A DNA stretch of 64,000 nucleotides from Aquabacterium sp. Lineage in GTDB: Bacteria; Pseudomonadota; Gammaproteobacteria; Burkholderiales; Burkholderiaceae_C. The position numbers were made by a program, and so were the translations under genes. The DNA lies in the NCBI RefSeq assembly GCF_016195855.1, contig NZ_JACPYU010000003.1, forward strand, positions 930,001 to 994,000, read 5' to 3'. This document shows, piece by piece, positions 62,929 to 64,000 of the stretch (positions within the stretch are counted from its first letter, which is position 1; every line of letters begins with the position of its first letter). The notes beneath the pieces are model-generated. The model did no database searches. It was not told the origin of the DNA and was given only the letters and a program-made list of their open reading frames with translations.

Positions 62929-64000
62929 CAGATGGTGCCCAGCACGGGCCCGCCTCCCCGTGCATGCGGCCCCGCCAGCCCGGGCTGTTTGAAGTCTGCA
63001 CGCCCCCCGCCGCTGACCTTGTTCAAAGTGGCCGGGTCGCTGTAGAAAACGCTGCACAGCAAGAGCTCGTCGCTTACCTTCAGGATGCAGGCCGTCTTGG
63101 AGATCATCTCCAGCGTGTCCGCGTTGCAGGATTCGTACTCCACCAGTTCCTGATGGCTGTCTGCGGCGCGCCAAAGGGCTTCGCTCAGCAGGAAGCCATC
63201 CTTGGACGTGAGCATGGGCAAGGGCTTGCCCGCATCCAGCGGCAGGCAGGAGTGGAAGGCCTGCACCCCCTCGCGGTTCATGCCAAACACAAAGAGATCC
63301 CGGTCCACGAAGCCCGCGTTTGGATCGTGCAGCACAGGCACGGCGGCCTGCAAGCCCACGTCACGGATCAGGGCCGCGGCCTTGTCCAGCAATGCCTGAG
63401 CCTCGTCCACCCCACCATGCGCCAGCCGTATGCCTTTGACGGACTTGGCCAGGCTGGCTGCGCGGTCCAGCAGCTCCTGCGTCGCCAGGTTGGCGGTGTT
63501 CACCGTCTCCTGGTTCTCGCCGGTGATGCTGTCAAGGCCACACAGTGTCTGCTCCACCTGCTGCAGCATGCTGCTCTGGTGCACCGCATGCGCGTCCAGT
63601 GCCGACATGCCCGTGCCGACCCCCTTGAGCCCATCGGACAGCGTCGACAAGGTTCGGGTGATGTCGGACATGTGCCGCACGCCCGCGCCCACGTGCTGCG
63701 TGGACTGCTCGATCAGCTCGCTGATCTCTGCCACAGCTTGGGCACAGCGCCCGGCCAACTGGCGCACCTCGCCGGCCACCACGGCAAAACCCGTTCCGGC
63801 CTCACCGGCGCGCGCCGCCTCGACCGCGGCATTGAGCGCCAGCATATTGGTCTGGAAGGCGATGTCCTCGATCATGCCCACGATCTCGCGCATGCGCTGT
63901 GCGCCCTCCTCGATTTGCGACATCGTGGCCACCGCAGTCGGCATGGTCGCGCTGCGCTCCTCGGCCACCGCGCTCACTTGCGCCACCTGGTCCTCCAGCT
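62928..64000 (-). CDS. Chemoreceptor fragment with a C-terminal Cache-like domain (5' end outside the window)
   Basis: The frame is open to the right edge, so the N-terminus is missing; about 357 codons are visible. The signalling-domain tip is IVGMIEDIAFQTNMLALN, then [23 protein letters not shown], followed by a helical arm. From about 200 codons into the visible part comes DVGLQAAVPVLHDPNAGFVD then RDLFVFGMNREG, which resembles a single-Cache domain (family: FVDRDLYIF...). It ends ISKTACILKVSDELLLCSVFYS. A Cache domain after the signalling domain would be cytoplasmic, unlike the usual periplasmic place. Second gene of the sensory cluster is 32 bases downstream. Confidence 0.88.
   Translation of the reverse strand, partial: LEDQVAQVSAVAEERSATMPTAVATMSQIEEGAQRMREIVGMIEDIAFQTNMLALNAAVEAARAGEAGTGFAVVAGEVRQLAGRCAQAVAEISELIEQSTQHVGAGVRHMSDITRTLSTLSDGLKGVGTGMSALDAHAVHQSSMLQQVEQTLCGLDSITGENQETVNTANLATQELLDRAASLAKSVKGIRLAHGGVDEAQALLDKAAALIRDVGLQAAVPVLHDPNAGFVDRDLFVFGMNREGVQAFHSCLPLDAGKPLPMLTSKDGFLLSEALWRAADSHQELVEYESCNADTLEMISKTACILKVSDELLLCSVFYSDPATLNKVSGGGRADFKQPGLAGPHARGGGPVLGTI

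Overview
The window is GC-rich, tightly packed bacterial chromosome. Several markers point to a betaproteobacterium of the order Burkholderiales, most likely the Comamonadaceae or a neighbouring family. These are a split-type MetH that starts at the pterin domain, a metX-metW pair, a TfpX/TfpZ-type accessory gene beside pilA, PEP-CTERM proteins, a Burkholderiales-type porin, a DUF1800/DUF1501 pair, and the recA-recX and sucC-sucD arrangements. This is read from protein motifs by eye; no database search was run. I see no tRNA, rRNA, CRISPR array, prophage or insertion sequence.

Layout. 1-2739: start of transketolase (tkt, frameshifted), a type IV pilin accessory gene and pilA with a good sigma-54 promoter. 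2740-7467: one minus-strand run, terC - Ser/Thr kinase - PP2C phosphatase - FHA protein - class II cyclic-nucleotide phosphodiesterase, which looks like a signalling operon. 7563-13407: sucCD, recA-recX (with a LexA box), a patatin-like lipase with a histone-like tail, and a small DUF465 protein. 13577-22990: cobalamin-dependent methionine synthase, the DUF1800/DUF1501 export pair, uvrA. 23123-33713: a secreted alpha/beta hydrolase with a divergent TetR and a clear operator cluster, an FAH-family enzyme, two FtsX-type permeases without an ATPase, pyrF, a PEP-CTERM protein, purB (frameshifted), a DUF898 membrane protein and a glutathione transferase.

33723-43265: an FMN-binding glutamate-synthase-like protein, then metX-metW behind a SAM-II riboswitch and an intrinsic terminator, a porin, recQ and a chemoreceptor. 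42819-51586: a branched-chain amino acid region, with a thioesterase and a short-chain dehydrogenase (lacking its catalytic Tyr) divergent from each other, followed by a TetR-led leucine catabolism operon in the order liuB-liuC-liuD-liuE-liuA. 51587-58195: a Kir-type potassium channel, two tandem paralogous PEP-CTERM proteins, an exported YVTN-type beta-propeller paired with an exported creatininase-family protein and a divergent TetR, and a class II glutamine amidotransferase. 58284-64000: a sensory operon with a CHASE-PAS histidine kinase, a polytopic chemoreceptor and a chemoreceptor carrying a C-terminal Cache-like domain that runs off the end.

The methionine genes (metH, metX, metW) are two separate loci, and only metX-metW shows a visible SAM-sensing leader. 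The liu genes together convert isovaleryl-CoA to acetyl-CoA and acetoacetate. Both tkt and purB carry single-base indels in or beside C/G runs. These are more likely sequence errors than real mutations, because both genes are otherwise perfectly conserved housekeeping genes.
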